A stretch of DNA of 41,276 nt from Vallitalea maricola (GTDB lineage: Bacteria; Bacillota; Clostridia; Lachnospirales; Vallitaleaceae). The notes beneath the pieces were generated by a model, which was not told the origin of the DNA, made no database searches, and saw nothing but the letters and a program-made list of their open reading frames with translations. Below, piece by piece: positions 1-9,357 of the stretch. The position numbers and the translations under genes were made by a program. The stretch spans positions 1-41,276 of the forward strand of contig NZ_BTPU01000030.1 of assembly GCF_036985595.1 (NCBI RefSeq), written 5' to 3'. Numbering within the stretch: the stretch's first letter is position 1; the number at the start of each line of letters is the position of its first letter.

Positions 1-1469
1 ACTCTTGTTAAGGTTCAACTAGCGTGTCTCTTGGCTTCATATACTAGACCGTATTATTTCAATACAACTCTTGTTAAGGTTCAACCTAGTCCTGATTTTG
101 GATTAACCACAGAAGATGTAAATTTCAATACAACTCTTGTTAAGGTTCAACAGAGGTGATGGCAACGGTGCTAGGCTCTATGAATTATTTCAATACAACT
201 CTTGTTAAGGTTCAACGTTTTTTAGACACCAATATGCATTACCAACTTAATGATTTCAATACAACTCTTGTTAAGGTTCAACTTATATAAAATGTATAAA
301 AAGTTAATATTTTGTAAATTTCAATACAACTCTTGTTAAGGTTCAACTATCATCAGCCCAAGATATTCCGCTAGCAGTTTTATAATTTCAATACAACTCT
401 TGTTAAGGTTCAACTTTGCATTTGATCTAACAGGAGTTGTCGAGAATGAATTTCAATACAACTCTTGTTAAGGTTCAACCATTCCATAGGCTCACGTCCT
501 TCCATTTAATTTTCATTTCAATACAACTCTTGTTAAGGTTCAACTTGCATCAGCCCAAGACATTCCATTGGCGGTTATTTAATTTCAATACAACTCTTGT
601 TAAGGTTCAACATAGGTATGGTTTCCCTATCAAAAAAAAACCTGTGTATTTCAATACAACTCTTGTTAAGGTTCAACGAGTAGATTAGACTTTGTTACCT
701 TTGATATTTATCAATTTCAATACAACTCTTGTTAAGGTTCAACACTAATTGGTTGGCACTTCTAATAAGCTTTCCTTCAATTTCAATACAACTCTTGTTA
801 AGGTTCAACAAATCCACCTATGTAATTTACTTGTACTCCACTTTTATTTCAATACAACTCTTGTTAAGGTTCAACAAATTTGCCCACAAGAATAGAATAT
901 CAAAATTTACCATTTCAATACAACTCTTGTTAAGGTTCAACTTTTGAATTGCTCTATTGCTTACATAAGCAACTGCTATTTCAATACAACTCTTGTTAAG
1001 GTTCAACAGAAGTTCCACAAGCAAGAATATGGGGATTAAAAAAATTTCAATACAACTCTTGTTAAGGTTCAACAATACAATATACGAAAAATAAAAGGAG
1101 GTATAAACAATTTCAATACAACTCTTGTTAAGGTTCAACACAGACCAATTACCAGTAGATTCACTTATTTTACCTATTTCAATACAACTCTTGTTAAGGT
1201 TCAACCAACTACAAAATGCCCTTATTATAAAGAGGGAATTAAATTTCAATACAACTCTTGTTAAGGTTCAACAAATTTATCTCCGCCACGCATAGTAGAT
1301 TGAAGTATATTTCAATACAACTCTTGTTAAGGTTCAACTAGCTACTACTCTTCCATCCAATGTAAATATAGCTATTTCAATACAACTCTTGTTAAGGTTC
1401 AACCCACCCCTTAGACCTTAAATTGTATATCAAACAGAGATTTCAATACAACTCTTGTTAAGGTTCAAC
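1..1469 (-). CRISPR. CRISPR array, right-hand part (22 full repeats plus one cut repeat)
   Basis: A 30-nt direct repeat that begins ATTTCAATAC and ends GGTTCAAC on the plus strand occurs complete 22 times. The first copy starts at 56 and the last at 1440, and a cut copy occupies 1-19. I see no variant copies. The 22 spacers are 35-37 nt long and none is an exact duplicate. Read on the minus strand the repeat begins GTTGAACC and ends ATTGAAAT. This resembles clostridial type I-B repeats, whose last 8 nt form the crRNA 5' handle, so I infer minus-strand transcription with the leader to the right of 1469. The array continues past the left window edge. No cas gene is in the window, so the type is inferred from the repeat alone. 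Confidence 0.98.
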
Positions 1470-1657
1470 CAATATAAATCCAACATTCTCTATTTAATAT
1501 TAAAGCACAAAACACCTAAAATATCAACTTCTTCTTTATTTTTTCCAACCTGATTCCTAAGATAATATTTTCATGTCTAAAAGCAACCTAAACTTAGATA
1601 ATTAGCTGAATACAGCTTTTTTCAGAATATTCCTACCTGGAAAACTAGAGTATCAAA
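1470..1657 (-). promoter_or_regulatory. Probable CRISPR leader region
   Basis: This AT-rich, gene-free stretch directly abuts the last repeat. If the array is transcribed on the minus strand, as the repeat orientation suggests, it is where the leader and its promoter should lie. I could not pick a convincing -35/-10 pair. A short plus-strand terminator-like hairpin lies at 1604-1622 (5-bp stem AGCTG/CAGCT followed by six T). It would stop plus-strand transcripts, so the orientation call is not beyond doubt. Confidence 0.45.
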
Positions 1658-1888
1658 TTACTTTTCCAACCCATACAATTCTTCTACCTTATCCCCCATA
1701 GCTTTTACACAATCATTTATTGCTTCATTATATATTTCAGGACCAATCTTTTCTATGATAAAGTCCATAAAAAGCATAGCTGCTAAATCTCCTAATTCTT
1801 CATCTCTTTCTTCATAAAAATACTCTTTAATAAGTCCTTTTATTATTTCCTGTTTCTCTTTTGATAATTCAATCTTGCTATTATTCAT
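1658..1888 (-). CDS. DUF2164 family protein
   Basis: This is a 76-residue acidic, soluble protein. Its central stretch, residues about 24-55 (YFYEERDEELGDLAAMLF, then DFIIEKIGPEIYN), matches my recollection of the DUF2164 signature, a small bacterial family of unknown function. The length is normal for the family. There is no signal peptide or membrane segment. An AGGGAG ribosome binding site precedes the ATG. It stands alone between the CRISPR leader and glgB, and I see no functional link with either. The family assignment is from memory of the motif; the role is unknown. Confidence 0.8.
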   Translation of the reverse strand: MNNSKIELSKEKQEIIKGLIKEYFYEERDEELGDLAAMLFMDFIIEKIGPEIYNEAINDCVKAMGDKVEELYGLEK

Positions 1889-2057
1889 ATGTAATCTCTC
1901 CCTTATCTTAAGTACTATATTTGTATAAAATCATTTATAAATTTACCCTTGATATTTTAAGGTAATTACAAGCATAATCTATTTTATTTATTATACCTTT
2001 AAGTAGTTACATTGTGAAGTAAAAGGTATTCAAATTCCAAAATAACTCTAAATTTTA

Positions 2058-2088
2058 ATAAGGTATAGCCATAAGACTATACCCTTAT
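2058..2088 (-). terminator. Hairpin downstream of glgB
   Basis: On the minus strand the arms AAGGGTATAG and CTATACCTT (plus-strand positions about 2077-2086 and 2060-2068) form a hairpin just past the glgB stop codon. The sequence after it is AT-rich but has no long T run, so termination would be weak or the hairpin may stabilise the 3' end. Confidence 0.5.
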
Positions 2089-2096
2089 ATCTAAAC

Positions 2097-4286
2097 TTAT
2101 CTTTTAACACTATCATACTTCAATATTGATATTCCCAAAGGTGGAACCTTTATATCAATTGCCTGATTTCTTCCATCCCACTCCAAATCCATTGATCTAA
2201 TTACTTTTTTATTCATTATACCACTTCCACCATATTTTACATCATCACTGCTTAAAATCTCTCTGTACTCTCCTTTATACGGTACTCCAATCCTATGCAT
2301 AGTCCGTGGTATAGGAGTAAAATTACAAATAAAAACCAGTGTGTCTTTCAGCTCTATTCCTTTTCTTATGAAAGTGATAATACTTTCCTCATAATCACCG
2401 CAATTAATCCATTCAAATCCATTCTGTGAAAAATCATCATACCAAAAAGCAATTTCTTCACGATACAATTTATTCATATCTCTAACATATTCCTGCATCT
2501 GTCTATGGCTGTCATACAATAGAAGGTGCCAATCAAGACTTTTGCTTTCTGTCCATTCTTCAAATTGAGCGAATTCATTACCCATGAATTGCAGTTTTTT
2601 CCCTGGATGCCCATACATGAATCCATAAGCGACTCTCAGATTAGCAAACTTCTGCCAGTAATCTCCAGGCATTTTACCTATCATTGAACCTTTTCCATGT
2701 ACTACTTCATCATGCGATAAAACTAGAATAAAATTCTCAGTGTATGCGTATACCATACTGAAAGTCAAATCATTATGATGATATTTTCTGTGAACAGGTT
2801 CTTTCTGCATATATCGAAGAAAATCATTCATCCAACCCATGTTCCATTTCATACCGAAACCTAAGCCACCTAGATTAGTAGGTCTAGAAACACCAGTCCA
2901 TGATGTTGATTCTTCAGCAATCATCATAATACCTGGATACTTTTCATAGACTATTGAATTAAGATGTTTGAGAAATTCCACAGCTTCATGATTTTCTCTT
3001 CCACCATCCCTATTAGGAATCCACTCTCCATAATCTTTCCCATAATCAAGATATAACATTGAGGCTACTGCATCCACTCTAAGTCCATCAATATGAAATT
3101 TATCAAACCAATAAACTGCATTAGCAATGAGAAAGTTGCTGACTTCATTCCTTCCGTAATTAAATATCATTGTACCCCAATGTGGATGTTCTCCTCTTTT
3201 AGGGTCATCATGTTCATATAGAGCTGTACCATCAAATCTAATAAGACCATGCTCATCTTTTGGGAAATGAGCAGGTACCCAATCAAGTATTACACCAATA
3301 TTGTTATTATGGCAGGAATCAACCAGATACATAAAATCTTCAGGTGTTCCGAACCTGCTTGTAACTGCATAATATCCTATGACTTGATATCCCCATGAAG
3401 CATCATAAGGATGTTCAGCTATGGGTAACAATTCTATGTGTGTATACCCCATATCTTTCACATATTTAATTAATTGGTCGGCTAGCTCTCTATAACTTAA
3501 AAATTCGTCATTGTCTCCTCGTTTCCATGAACCTAGATGTACTTCGTATATTGATACTGGTTCATCAATAGGATTTTTGTTCATTCTACTTTCTAACCAT
3601 TTGGAATCTTTCCATTCATAGGAATTTACATTAGCCACTATAGAGGCTGTGCTTGGACGCAATTCTGAGTAATTACCATATGGATCACTTTTCTCTAATA
3701 GATATCCTTGCTTAGTTTTTATCTCATACTTATATTTTTCACCAGCTACCAATAATGGAATAAATAACTCATATATCCCCGAATTACCAAGTTCTCTCAT
3801 TTGATGCATTCTTCCATCCCAATGATTGAAGTCACCTATAATACTGACTCTCATAGCATTAGGCGCCCATACAGCAAACATAACACCTGATACTCCATCT
3901 ATTTCTAGAACATGCGCCCCCAGCTTATTATATATTTCATAATGAGTTCCCTTGCCAAAAAGATAAAGATCTACATCACTAATCTGACTTTTGAATCTAT
4001 AGGGATCTTCTATCTCCCACTTATAGCCTTCATCATTTATTACATAAAATTTATAGTCAATTATCTTATTAATGAGTATAGTATAGAAACCTGCTTCATG
4101 TACTTTTTCCATTTTCACTTTCTTAGAACTACTCTTATCTACTAAATATACTTCTTTTGTATATGGTAAAAATACATTTATATAATATTTATTTTTATAT
4201 TCATGAATTCCTAGAATATGATGTGGATCTCTGTGATTAGAATTTATTAATACGTTTAGTTCATCTTGATTAATATAGTCTTTCAT
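2097..4286 (-). CDS. glgB: 1,4-alpha-glucan branching enzyme
   Basis: GlgB cuts alpha-1,4-glucan chains and re-attaches them as alpha-1,6 branches in cytoplasmic glycogen. The 729-residue protein has the usual layout. There is an N-terminal carbohydrate-binding region, a CBM48-like module around 135-220 (VWAPNAMRVSIIGDFNHWDG), and a GH13 barrel. The catalytic residues visible are the nucleophile D405 in GLRVDAVAS, the acid/base E458 in MMIAEESTS, and H525-D526 in VLSHDEVVHGKGSM. I chose the ATG at 4286 because AGGGTGG sits 5 nt upstream; an in-frame GTG three codons earlier lies inside that site. No glgA, glgC, glgD or glgP is adjacent, so it is a standalone gene here. Confidence 0.97.
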   Translation of the reverse strand: MKDYINQDELNVLINSNHRDPHHILGIHEYKNKYYINVFLPYTKEVYLVDKSSSKKVKMEKVHEAGFYTILINKIIDYKFYVINDEGYKWEIEDPYRFKSQISDVDLYLFGKGTHYEIYNKLGAHVLEIDGVSGVMFAVWAPNAMRVSIIGDFNHWDGRMHQMRELGNSGIYELFIPLLVAGEKYKYEIKTKQGYLLEKSDPYGNYSELRPSTASIVANVNSYEWKDSKWLESRMNKNPIDEPVSIYEVHLGSWKRGDNDEFLSYRELADQLIKYVKDMGYTHIELLPIAEHPYDASWGYQVIGYYAVTSRFGTPEDFMYLVDSCHNNNIGVILDWVPAHFPKDEHGLIRFDGTALYEHDDPKRGEHPHWGTMIFNYGRNEVSNFLIANAVYWFDKFHIDGLRVDAVASMLYLDYGKDYGEWIPNRDGGRENHEAVEFLKHLNSIVYEKYPGIMMIAEESTSWTGVSRPTNLGGLGFGMKWNMGWMNDFLRYMQKEPVHRKYHHNDLTFSMVYAYTENFILVLSHDEVVHGKGSMIGKMPGDYWQKFANLRVAYGFMYGHPGKKLQFMGNEFAQFEEWTESKSLDWHLLLYDSHRQMQEYVRDMNKLYREEIAFWYDDFSQNGFEWINCGDYEESIITFIRKGIELKDTLVFICNFTPIPRTMHRIGVPYKGEYREILSSDDVKYGGSGIMNKKVIRSMDLEWDGRNQAIDIKVPPLGISILKYDSVKR

Positions 4287-4605
4287 ATATACCACCCTAT
4301 CGCTTTCTACATTTTATATCATTTATATATTAGTACAACCCCATTAATAATTATACTAATCAAAATCAATTATATGCTTATAATTAAGATTTCATTCTAT
4401 ATAAGTTGAATTAAATAATTGCTATACAACCAGAAATTATTTATTTATATTCAACTTATAAAATCAAGGAAAATATATTGAACTTATTGAAATAGGTGTA
4501 TAGATGTTTAAGTTCAATATATATATAACAAACTACTTTTTATAGTATTGACAAAGAATATGATAATGATTCTAGAATTATATTAGATGATAGCTGTAGA
4601 AGGCG
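4287..4605. other. Intergenic region with two adjacent inverted repeats
   Basis: This AT-rich region lies between the glgB start and the hflC terminator. It holds two perfect inverted repeats side by side. Arms at 4400-4411 and 4449-4460 form a 12-bp pair (TATAAGTTGAAT/ATTCAACTTATA) with further inner pairing. Arms at 4473-4486 and 4509-4522 form a 14-bp pair (ATATATTGAACTTA/TAAGTTCAATATAT) with a 22-nt loop. No gene is visible. glgB must be transcribed from this region, but I found no clear consensus promoter. Confidence 0.6.
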
Positions 4606-4645
4606 ATAAAAAAGCCAACAGTAACATTTTACTGCTGGCTTTTCA
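4606..4645 (-). terminator. Intrinsic terminator after hflC
   Basis: On the minus strand a 15-bp stem (AAAAGCCAGCAGTAA with TTACTGTTGGCTTTT, one G-U pair, 4-nt loop) is followed by a run of T. It lies 11 bases beyond the hflC stop. Confidence 0.9.
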
Positions 4646-4654
4646 TATTAATTC

Positions 4655-5584
4655 TTATTGATAACCATTTACATACTCTAATAGATCATTGTTTTTATCT
4701 AAGAATATGGTTGTATCTTTTAAGTTCTTGTATATATCCATTCTCTGAATGAATTTATAGAATTCCAAATCTTTATTAAGAGATTCTTGATAAATCTTGA
4801 TTGCTTCTGCATCAGCCTCAGCTTTTGTTACTGCTGCTTTTTCAATCGCTGAAGCTATTAATTCTTTTCTTTGACGGTCTGTACTAGCTTTGGCTTTTTG
4901 GTAAGCAGAATCACCTTCAGCTATTAATTTTTCACTTTCTTTTTCAATTTGCTTAGACATCTTACTTTCGATACTAGCAATATTGTCTGTTGGGAAAGTT
5001 CTTCTATTAACTCCCACATCTGTTACATATAATCCAAAGTCTTCCATTAATTTTTTATTCAACTGATCTAATTTTTCTGTAATGTTAGATTCTAATACTT
5101 CGCTTTGGAAAAATTCATTGAATACTAATCTATTACCAGATTGAATTACAACAGGATAAAGTCTCTGATCCATGACGTAATTAGCACCGCTTTCACTAAT
5201 AACAGATTCATTGAATTTTACAGGATCAATGATTCTATATTGTGCATAAATCTGAATATCTAAGAATCTGCTATCCTTGGTATTGATTTTTTCTGTACGT
5301 GATTTATAAGTAAGATACTTAGCGTCATATTTTTCTACATTCTGTATGAAAGGAATCTTGAAATGTAACCCTTTCTCTCTTATGATTTTAACATCTTCTT
5401 TATTATTATCTATGAGATTCTGTTTTACTAGATCATAATCTTTTGTATTGATAATTGTAGTTTTAATTAGTCCAAACTGCTTAATTACTGCAACTTGGTC
5501 TTCATTAATAATGTAAGTACTTGATGATAATAAGATTACACCCACAACTAACAGTATTATAATGACAATATGTCTTTTCTTCAT
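4655..5584 (-). CDS. hflC: SPFH/band 7 protein, HflC-like
   Basis: This 309-residue protein has one N-terminal membrane anchor (residues about 5-25, IVIIILLVVGVILLSSS) followed by a prohibitin/SPFH domain and a long charged, Ala/Glu/Lys-rich helix around 210-270 that should form a coiled coil. HflC pairs with HflK to build a membrane cage; in proteobacteria this controls the FtsH protease. In Clostridia the role is less defined. It starts 13 bases after hflK, with a G-rich ribosome binding site in the gap, so the two are co-transcribed. The HflC label rests on the pairing and gene order as much as on sequence. Confidence 0.88.
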   Translation of the reverse strand: MKKRHIVIIILLVVGVILLSSSTYIINEDQVAVIKQFGLIKTTIINTKDYDLVKQNLIDNNKEDVKIIREKGLHFKIPFIQNVEKYDAKYLTYKSRTEKINTKDSRFLDIQIYAQYRIIDPVKFNESVISESGANYVMDQRLYPVVIQSGNRLVFNEFFQSEVLESNITEKLDQLNKKLMEDFGLYVTDVGVNRRTFPTDNIASIESKMSKQIEKESEKLIAEGDSAYQKAKASTDRQRKELIASAIEKAAVTKAEADAEAIKIYQESLNKDLEFYKFIQRMDIYKNLKDTTIFLDKNNDLLEYVNGYQ

Positions 5585-5597
5585 ATCATGGCACCCC

Positions 5598-6632
5598 CTA
5601 ATTATCCTTAGAACTTACTTGTTGTTTAATAAAGTTGTCATTTTCTAAATTGTAGAATTTATATATATCTGAGTCATTAGTGATATCTAGAATTATATTA
5701 TTATTAGTTATGAAATCTCGCATAGACTCTATATAATATTTTTCTTTTACAATTAGAGGATTGATTTTATATTCTTCATACAGGGCTTCGTATTGTGCCA
5801 CTCCAGCCTTTGCATTAGCAATAACTTCAGCCTTATAACCAAAAGCTTCCTCTTCTAGTTGCTGTGCTTCTGCTTGAGCTTGAGGGATAATTGTATTATT
5901 ATATTTTTCAGCCTCTTCTAATTTACCTTTCATATACTGATTGGCATTTTCCTTTTGTCTATAAGCTTCTTCAACAGCTGGTAATAATTCAACATTTTGA
6001 GTTTCTACTGTCATAATCTCAATTCCAGCTTCATAATTTCTTACTTTTTGCTGTATTTCAGGTAAAATCACATCATCAATAATTTCTTTGTTAGTTCTAG
6101 CATCATCTAATGTAAATGTTTGATAACTATTCCTAACTACATCTTCAAGAGCTAATCGAAGTGTACCTTCTACATCATCTACCTTGAAAAGATAGTTTCT
6201 TGGATCATCAATCTTATATTGGATAATAAGATTAAGCATAATTAATGATGCGTTATTATTGGATCCATCAACTATTACCCTAGCTTCATCATTGGCTGTA
6301 ATATATTCAGGATTAGTATTTTTTGTTCCTGATTGAGCTGTTTTGAAACCGTATTCCATCTTGAATACCTTACCTGTTGGAACTTTTCTTACTGTATCAG
6401 CAATAGGGACTTTCAAATGTAGACCTGCTTTGCTAACTACCTGTTGCACTTGGCCAAATCTAAGAACTACTGCTGATTCTCTATTATCTAACATATAAAC
6501 ACTGTTAAAGCCAACAAAAACCAATATTAAAACGATTACAACTAATGTAACTGTTCTTTTTGCGTTCTTTTTTAATTTGTTAAACTTTACATCGATAACA
6601 TCATCTTTGTTACTATTAAAGTTATCACTCAT
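5598..6632 (-). CDS. hflK: SPFH/band 7 protein, HflK-like
   Basis: This 344-residue protein has a short cytosolic N-terminus, one transmembrane segment at about 28-50 (TVTLVVIVLILVFVGFNSVY), an SPFH domain, and an Ala/Glu-rich coiled-coil helix around 225-285. FQTFTLDDARTNK-like and VEEAYRQKENAN-like stretches are typical of HflK. It is the first gene of the hflK-hflC pair. AAGGAGGG stands about 9 nt before the ATG. It is shorter than proteobacterial HflK because the Gly-rich N-terminal extension is missing. Confidence 0.88.
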   Translation of the reverse strand: MSDNFNSNKDDVIDVKFNKLKKNAKRTVTLVVIVLILVFVGFNSVYMLDNRESAVVLRFGQVQQVVSKAGLHLKVPIADTVRKVPTGKVFKMEYGFKTAQSGTKNTNPEYITANDEARVIVDGSNNNASLIMLNLIIQYKIDDPRNYLFKVDDVEGTLRLALEDVVRNSYQTFTLDDARTNKEIIDDVILPEIQQKVRNYEAGIEIMTVETQNVELLPAVEEAYRQKENANQYMKGKLEEAEKYNNTIIPQAQAEAQQLEEEAFGYKAEVIANAKAGVAQYEALYEEYKINPLIVKEKYYIESMRDFITNNNIILDITNDSDIYKFYNLENDNFIKQQVSSKDN

Positions 6633-6665
6633 ATGTTGCTCCCTCCTTCATAGAAATTGTATATT

Positions 6666-6674
6666 ATTATAACA
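6666..6674 (-). promoter_or_regulatory. Extended -10 element before hflK
   Basis: The minus strand reads TGTTATAAT, an extended -10 (TGnTATAAT), about 34 bases upstream of the hflK start. No good -35 is at the right distance, which is tolerable for an extended -10 promoter. Confidence 0.45.
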
Positions 6675-6807
6675 TAATATTCCCTATATATTTATGAACA
6701 AATTGTTAAATTTATAAATAAACCATAAATAACTATTAAAACATGGTCTCTCTAAGGTATAGAAAATTCTGGATTATATAAATAATCTATAAAATAGTTA
6801 AAATAAA

Positions 6808-6830
6808 CCAGCATACATTTTGTATACTGG
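6808..6830 (-). terminator. Terminator after the DUF1015 gene
   Basis: A 10-bp stem on the minus strand (CCAGTATACA with TGTATGCTGG, one G-U pair, 3-nt loop) is followed by TTTATTTTAA. It closes the serC-serA-DUF1015 operon. Confidence 0.8.
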
Positions 6831-6855
6831 CTATTATAATAATAAAAATTTCAAA

Positions 6856-8100
6856 TCAACTTAATTTATGTATAAATAAACCACTACGTAACTTAGGTTC
6901 AAACCATGTTGATTTTGGCGGCATCAATTTACTAGCATCCGCTATATTCATAAGTTCTTCAATCTTTGTTGGATACATTGAAAATGCAATCTTCATATCA
7001 GACTTTGCTCTGCGTTCCAGCTCTTTTAATCCTCTAATACCTCCAACAAAGTCTATTCTCTTATCAATTCTAGGATCACCTATATCAAGGATAGGCTGTA
7101 GCAGATAATTATATAATATTGAAACATCAAGGCTTTGTACAGGGTCATCAATTGATTTTAATTGGTTTTTTGCCGTAAGTTTGTACCACTTACCTTCTAC
7201 AAACATACCAAATTCTAATTTATCAGTAGGTTTGTAAGGTTTACTTCCAATCTCCTCTACAAGAAAATTACTCTCTATTTCATTAATTAACTCTTTTACA
7301 CCATAATTATTGAGGTCTTTCACTACTCTATTATAATCCATTATATGTAACTGGTCATCAGGAAAAATAACTGATAAAAAGAAGTTGAATTCTTCTGTTC
7401 CATCATAATCCGGATTAGCTTTTCGCCTCTTCATAGCTACTTTAACCGCTGATGCAGCTCTATGGTGACCATCAGCTATATAGAGACTATCAATGTTCTT
7501 AAAATGCAAGACTAATTGCTCTATAAGTCTATCATCTTCTACCACCCATACTCTGTGACCGATTTTATCATCAGTTATAAAATCATATATAGGTGTATTA
7601 TCATTGACATACTTATCCATTAGAGTGTTAATCTCTTCTTCAGCTCTATAGGTCAAGAAAATAGGCCCTGTATTAGCATCTAGATAGTCAACATGATTAA
7701 TTCGATCTTGTTCCTTAGCTTCCCTAGTCAATTCATGCTTTTTGATATTATTATTCAAATAATCATCTACTGAAGTACACGCAACAATACCTAATTGTTT
7801 TCTGCCGTTCATTTCAAGTTCATATAAATATAAACAAGGTTTATCATCTTGAATAAAATAACCTTTTTGAACAAATTCATCAAACTTGTCTCTTGCATGT
7901 TGATAAACCTTTTTATCATATATATCAATATTTGAGTCCATATCAACTTCAGCTCTATCAATTCTCAAAAAGGAATAAGGTTTTTCTTCAACCTCTTTGA
8001 CCGCTTCTTCTCTATTATAAACATCATAAGGCAAAGCAGCTATATCCTCAGCGTACTTAACAGCTGGTCTTACACCAGAAAAAGGTCTAATTATCGCCAT
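6856..8100 (-). CDS. DUF1015 family protein
   Basis: This 414-residue soluble protein begins MAIIRPFSGVRP, the hallmark opening of the DUF1015 family. Further family-like stretches are PYDVYNREEA, ELTREAKEQDR and YIADGHHRAASA (around residue 205-215). The biochemical function is unknown; the histidine-rich ADGHHR motif suggests an enzyme related to SpoOJ/ParB-type nucleotide-binding folds, which is inference. In many Clostridia the gene sits with serC and serA, as here (51 bases after serA). I chose the ATG at 8100 because AGGAG lies 8 nt upstream; the longer in-frame GTG start has no site. Confidence 0.88.
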   Translation of the reverse strand: MAIIRPFSGVRPAVKYAEDIAALPYDVYNREEAVKEVEEKPYSFLRIDRAEVDMDSNIDIYDKKVYQHARDKFDEFVQKGYFIQDDKPCLYLYELEMNGRKQLGIVACTSVDDYLNNNIKKHELTREAKEQDRINHVDYLDANTGPIFLTYRAEEEINTLMDKYVNDNTPIYDFITDDKIGHRVWVVEDDRLIEQLVLHFKNIDSLYIADGHHRAASAVKVAMKRRKANPDYDGTEEFNFFLSVIFPDDQLHIMDYNRVVKDLNNYGVKELINEIESNFLVEEIGSKPYKPTDKLEFGMFVEGKWYKLTAKNQLKSIDDPVQSLDVSILYNYLLQPILDIGDPRIDKRIDFVGGIRGLKELERRAKSDMKIAFSMYPTKIEELMNIADASKLMPPKSTWFEPKLRSGLFIHKLS

Positions 8101-8151
8101 TGATTTCACTCCTAATTAGGAACGATTAAGACTAGTTCCTACTCATCTTAA

Positions 8152-9315
8152 TTATTTTAATACTCTTACTTTAACTATACCTTCAATTTCCTTTAGTCCA
8201 TCAACTATTTCATCAGTAATCTTGCTTTCTACATCAATTAAAGTATAAGCCCAGTCTTTTTTGCTCTTATTAATCATATCAATGATATTGATATTTTTTG
8301 AAGCAAGAGCAGTTGTTATATTGCTAACCATATATGGGATGTTTTTGTGATTAACTGCAATTCTGCCAGCATTATTACATACACCCATATTACATTCTGG
8401 ATAGTTCACTGAATTAGTTATATTACCATTTTCAATATAATCTTTTACTTCACTTACTGCCATAACAGCACAATTCACTTCTGATTCTGGTGTTGATGCT
8501 CCTAGATGGGGGATACATACCACATTCTTCATATTAAGGACCTTATCATATGGGAAATCAGTTATATATCTTGCAACCTTACCAGATTCTAGAGCTTTTT
8601 CTAGATCAGCATCATTGCATAAGCCTGCTCTGGAGAAATTCAATAACCTAACTCCATCTTTCATAAGATTTATCTTTTCCTCATTAATCATACCTTTTGT
8701 AGCATCCATTAATGGAACATGTATAGTGATGTAATCTGATTTCATGAATAATTCATCAAGACTATCAGATTTTTGGATATTATGATTTAATTCCCATGCA
8801 GATTCAACTGATATGAATGGGTCATATCCTAATACTTGCATTCCTAGTCCTTTAGCAGCATTAGCAACCAAAACTCCTATAGCACCTAGTCCAATAACTC
8901 CTAATGTTTTCCCTTTAATTTCTGGTCCTACAAAATTGGATTTACCGGCTTCTACTAATTTAGCTACTTCTTCACCTTTACCTTTTAGAGTCTTAGCCCA
9001 GTCTATTGCTCCTGTAATATCTCTTGAAGCTAATAAAAGACCAGCCATAACTAATTCTTTAACTGCATTGGCATTGGCACCAGGTGTGTTAAAAACAACA
9101 ATACCTTTTTCTGAACATCTATCAATAGGAATATTGTTAACCCCTGCACCTGCACGACCTATAGCTTCTAGATTATCAGGTAATTCCATATCATGCATTT
9201 TATAACTTCTTAGTAATATACCATTTGCATCTGCATCATCAACTATTTCAAACTTATCATTAAATAAGTTAAGACCTTCCTCAGCAATATTATTAAGTGT
9301 CTTAATCTTATACAT
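8152..9315 (-). CDS. serA: D-3-phosphoglycerate dehydrogenase
   Basis: SerA oxidises 3-phosphoglycerate to 3-phosphohydroxypyruvate, the first step of serine synthesis. The 387-residue protein has a D-isomer 2-hydroxyacid dehydrogenase fold. The NAD-binding motif is GVIGLGAIG (around residue 140). The catalytic region NFSRAG...LEKALESGKVARYITDFP and the His in CIPHLGAST are visible. A C-terminal ACT domain (about 320-387, ending IVKVRVLK) probably senses serine. The length fits the short clostridial type. It follows serC by 42 bases. Confidence 0.95.
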   Translation of the reverse strand: MYKIKTLNNIAEEGLNLFNDKFEIVDDADANGILLRSYKMHDMELPDNLEAIGRAGAGVNNIPIDRCSEKGIVVFNTPGANANAVKELVMAGLLLASRDITGAIDWAKTLKGKGEEVAKLVEAGKSNFVGPEIKGKTLGVIGLGAIGVLVANAAKGLGMQVLGYDPFISVESAWELNHNIQKSDSLDELFMKSDYITIHVPLMDATKGMINEEKINLMKDGVRLLNFSRAGLCNDADLEKALESGKVARYITDFPYDKVLNMKNVVCIPHLGASTPESEVNCAVMAVSEVKDYIENGNITNSVNYPECNMGVCNNAGRIAVNHKNIPYMVSNITTALASKNINIIDMINKSKKDWAYTLIDVESKITDEIVDGLKEIEGIVKVRVLK

Positions 9316-9357
9316 TATTATCCGTCCTTCCTATGTATTATTTCTATAAAAACATGT

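Noticed and set aside
612..647. Hairpin-like spacer with ATAGG/CCTAT and an A run, reminiscent of a terminator
   Set aside because: The arms are only 5 bp and the sequence is a foreign spacer, so it has no evident function in the array.
876..1043. Possible second pair of related spacers (876-911 and 1008-1043)
   Set aside because: They share CCACAAG and AGAATAT only with a shift, and the rest does not align; chance is likely in AT-rich spacers.
437..1249. Three open frames of 72-140 codons across the CRISPR array
   Set aside because: They translate the repeats in different frames (recurrent FNTTLVKVQ, ISIQLLLRFN or LNLNKSCIEI) and have no independent gene signals.
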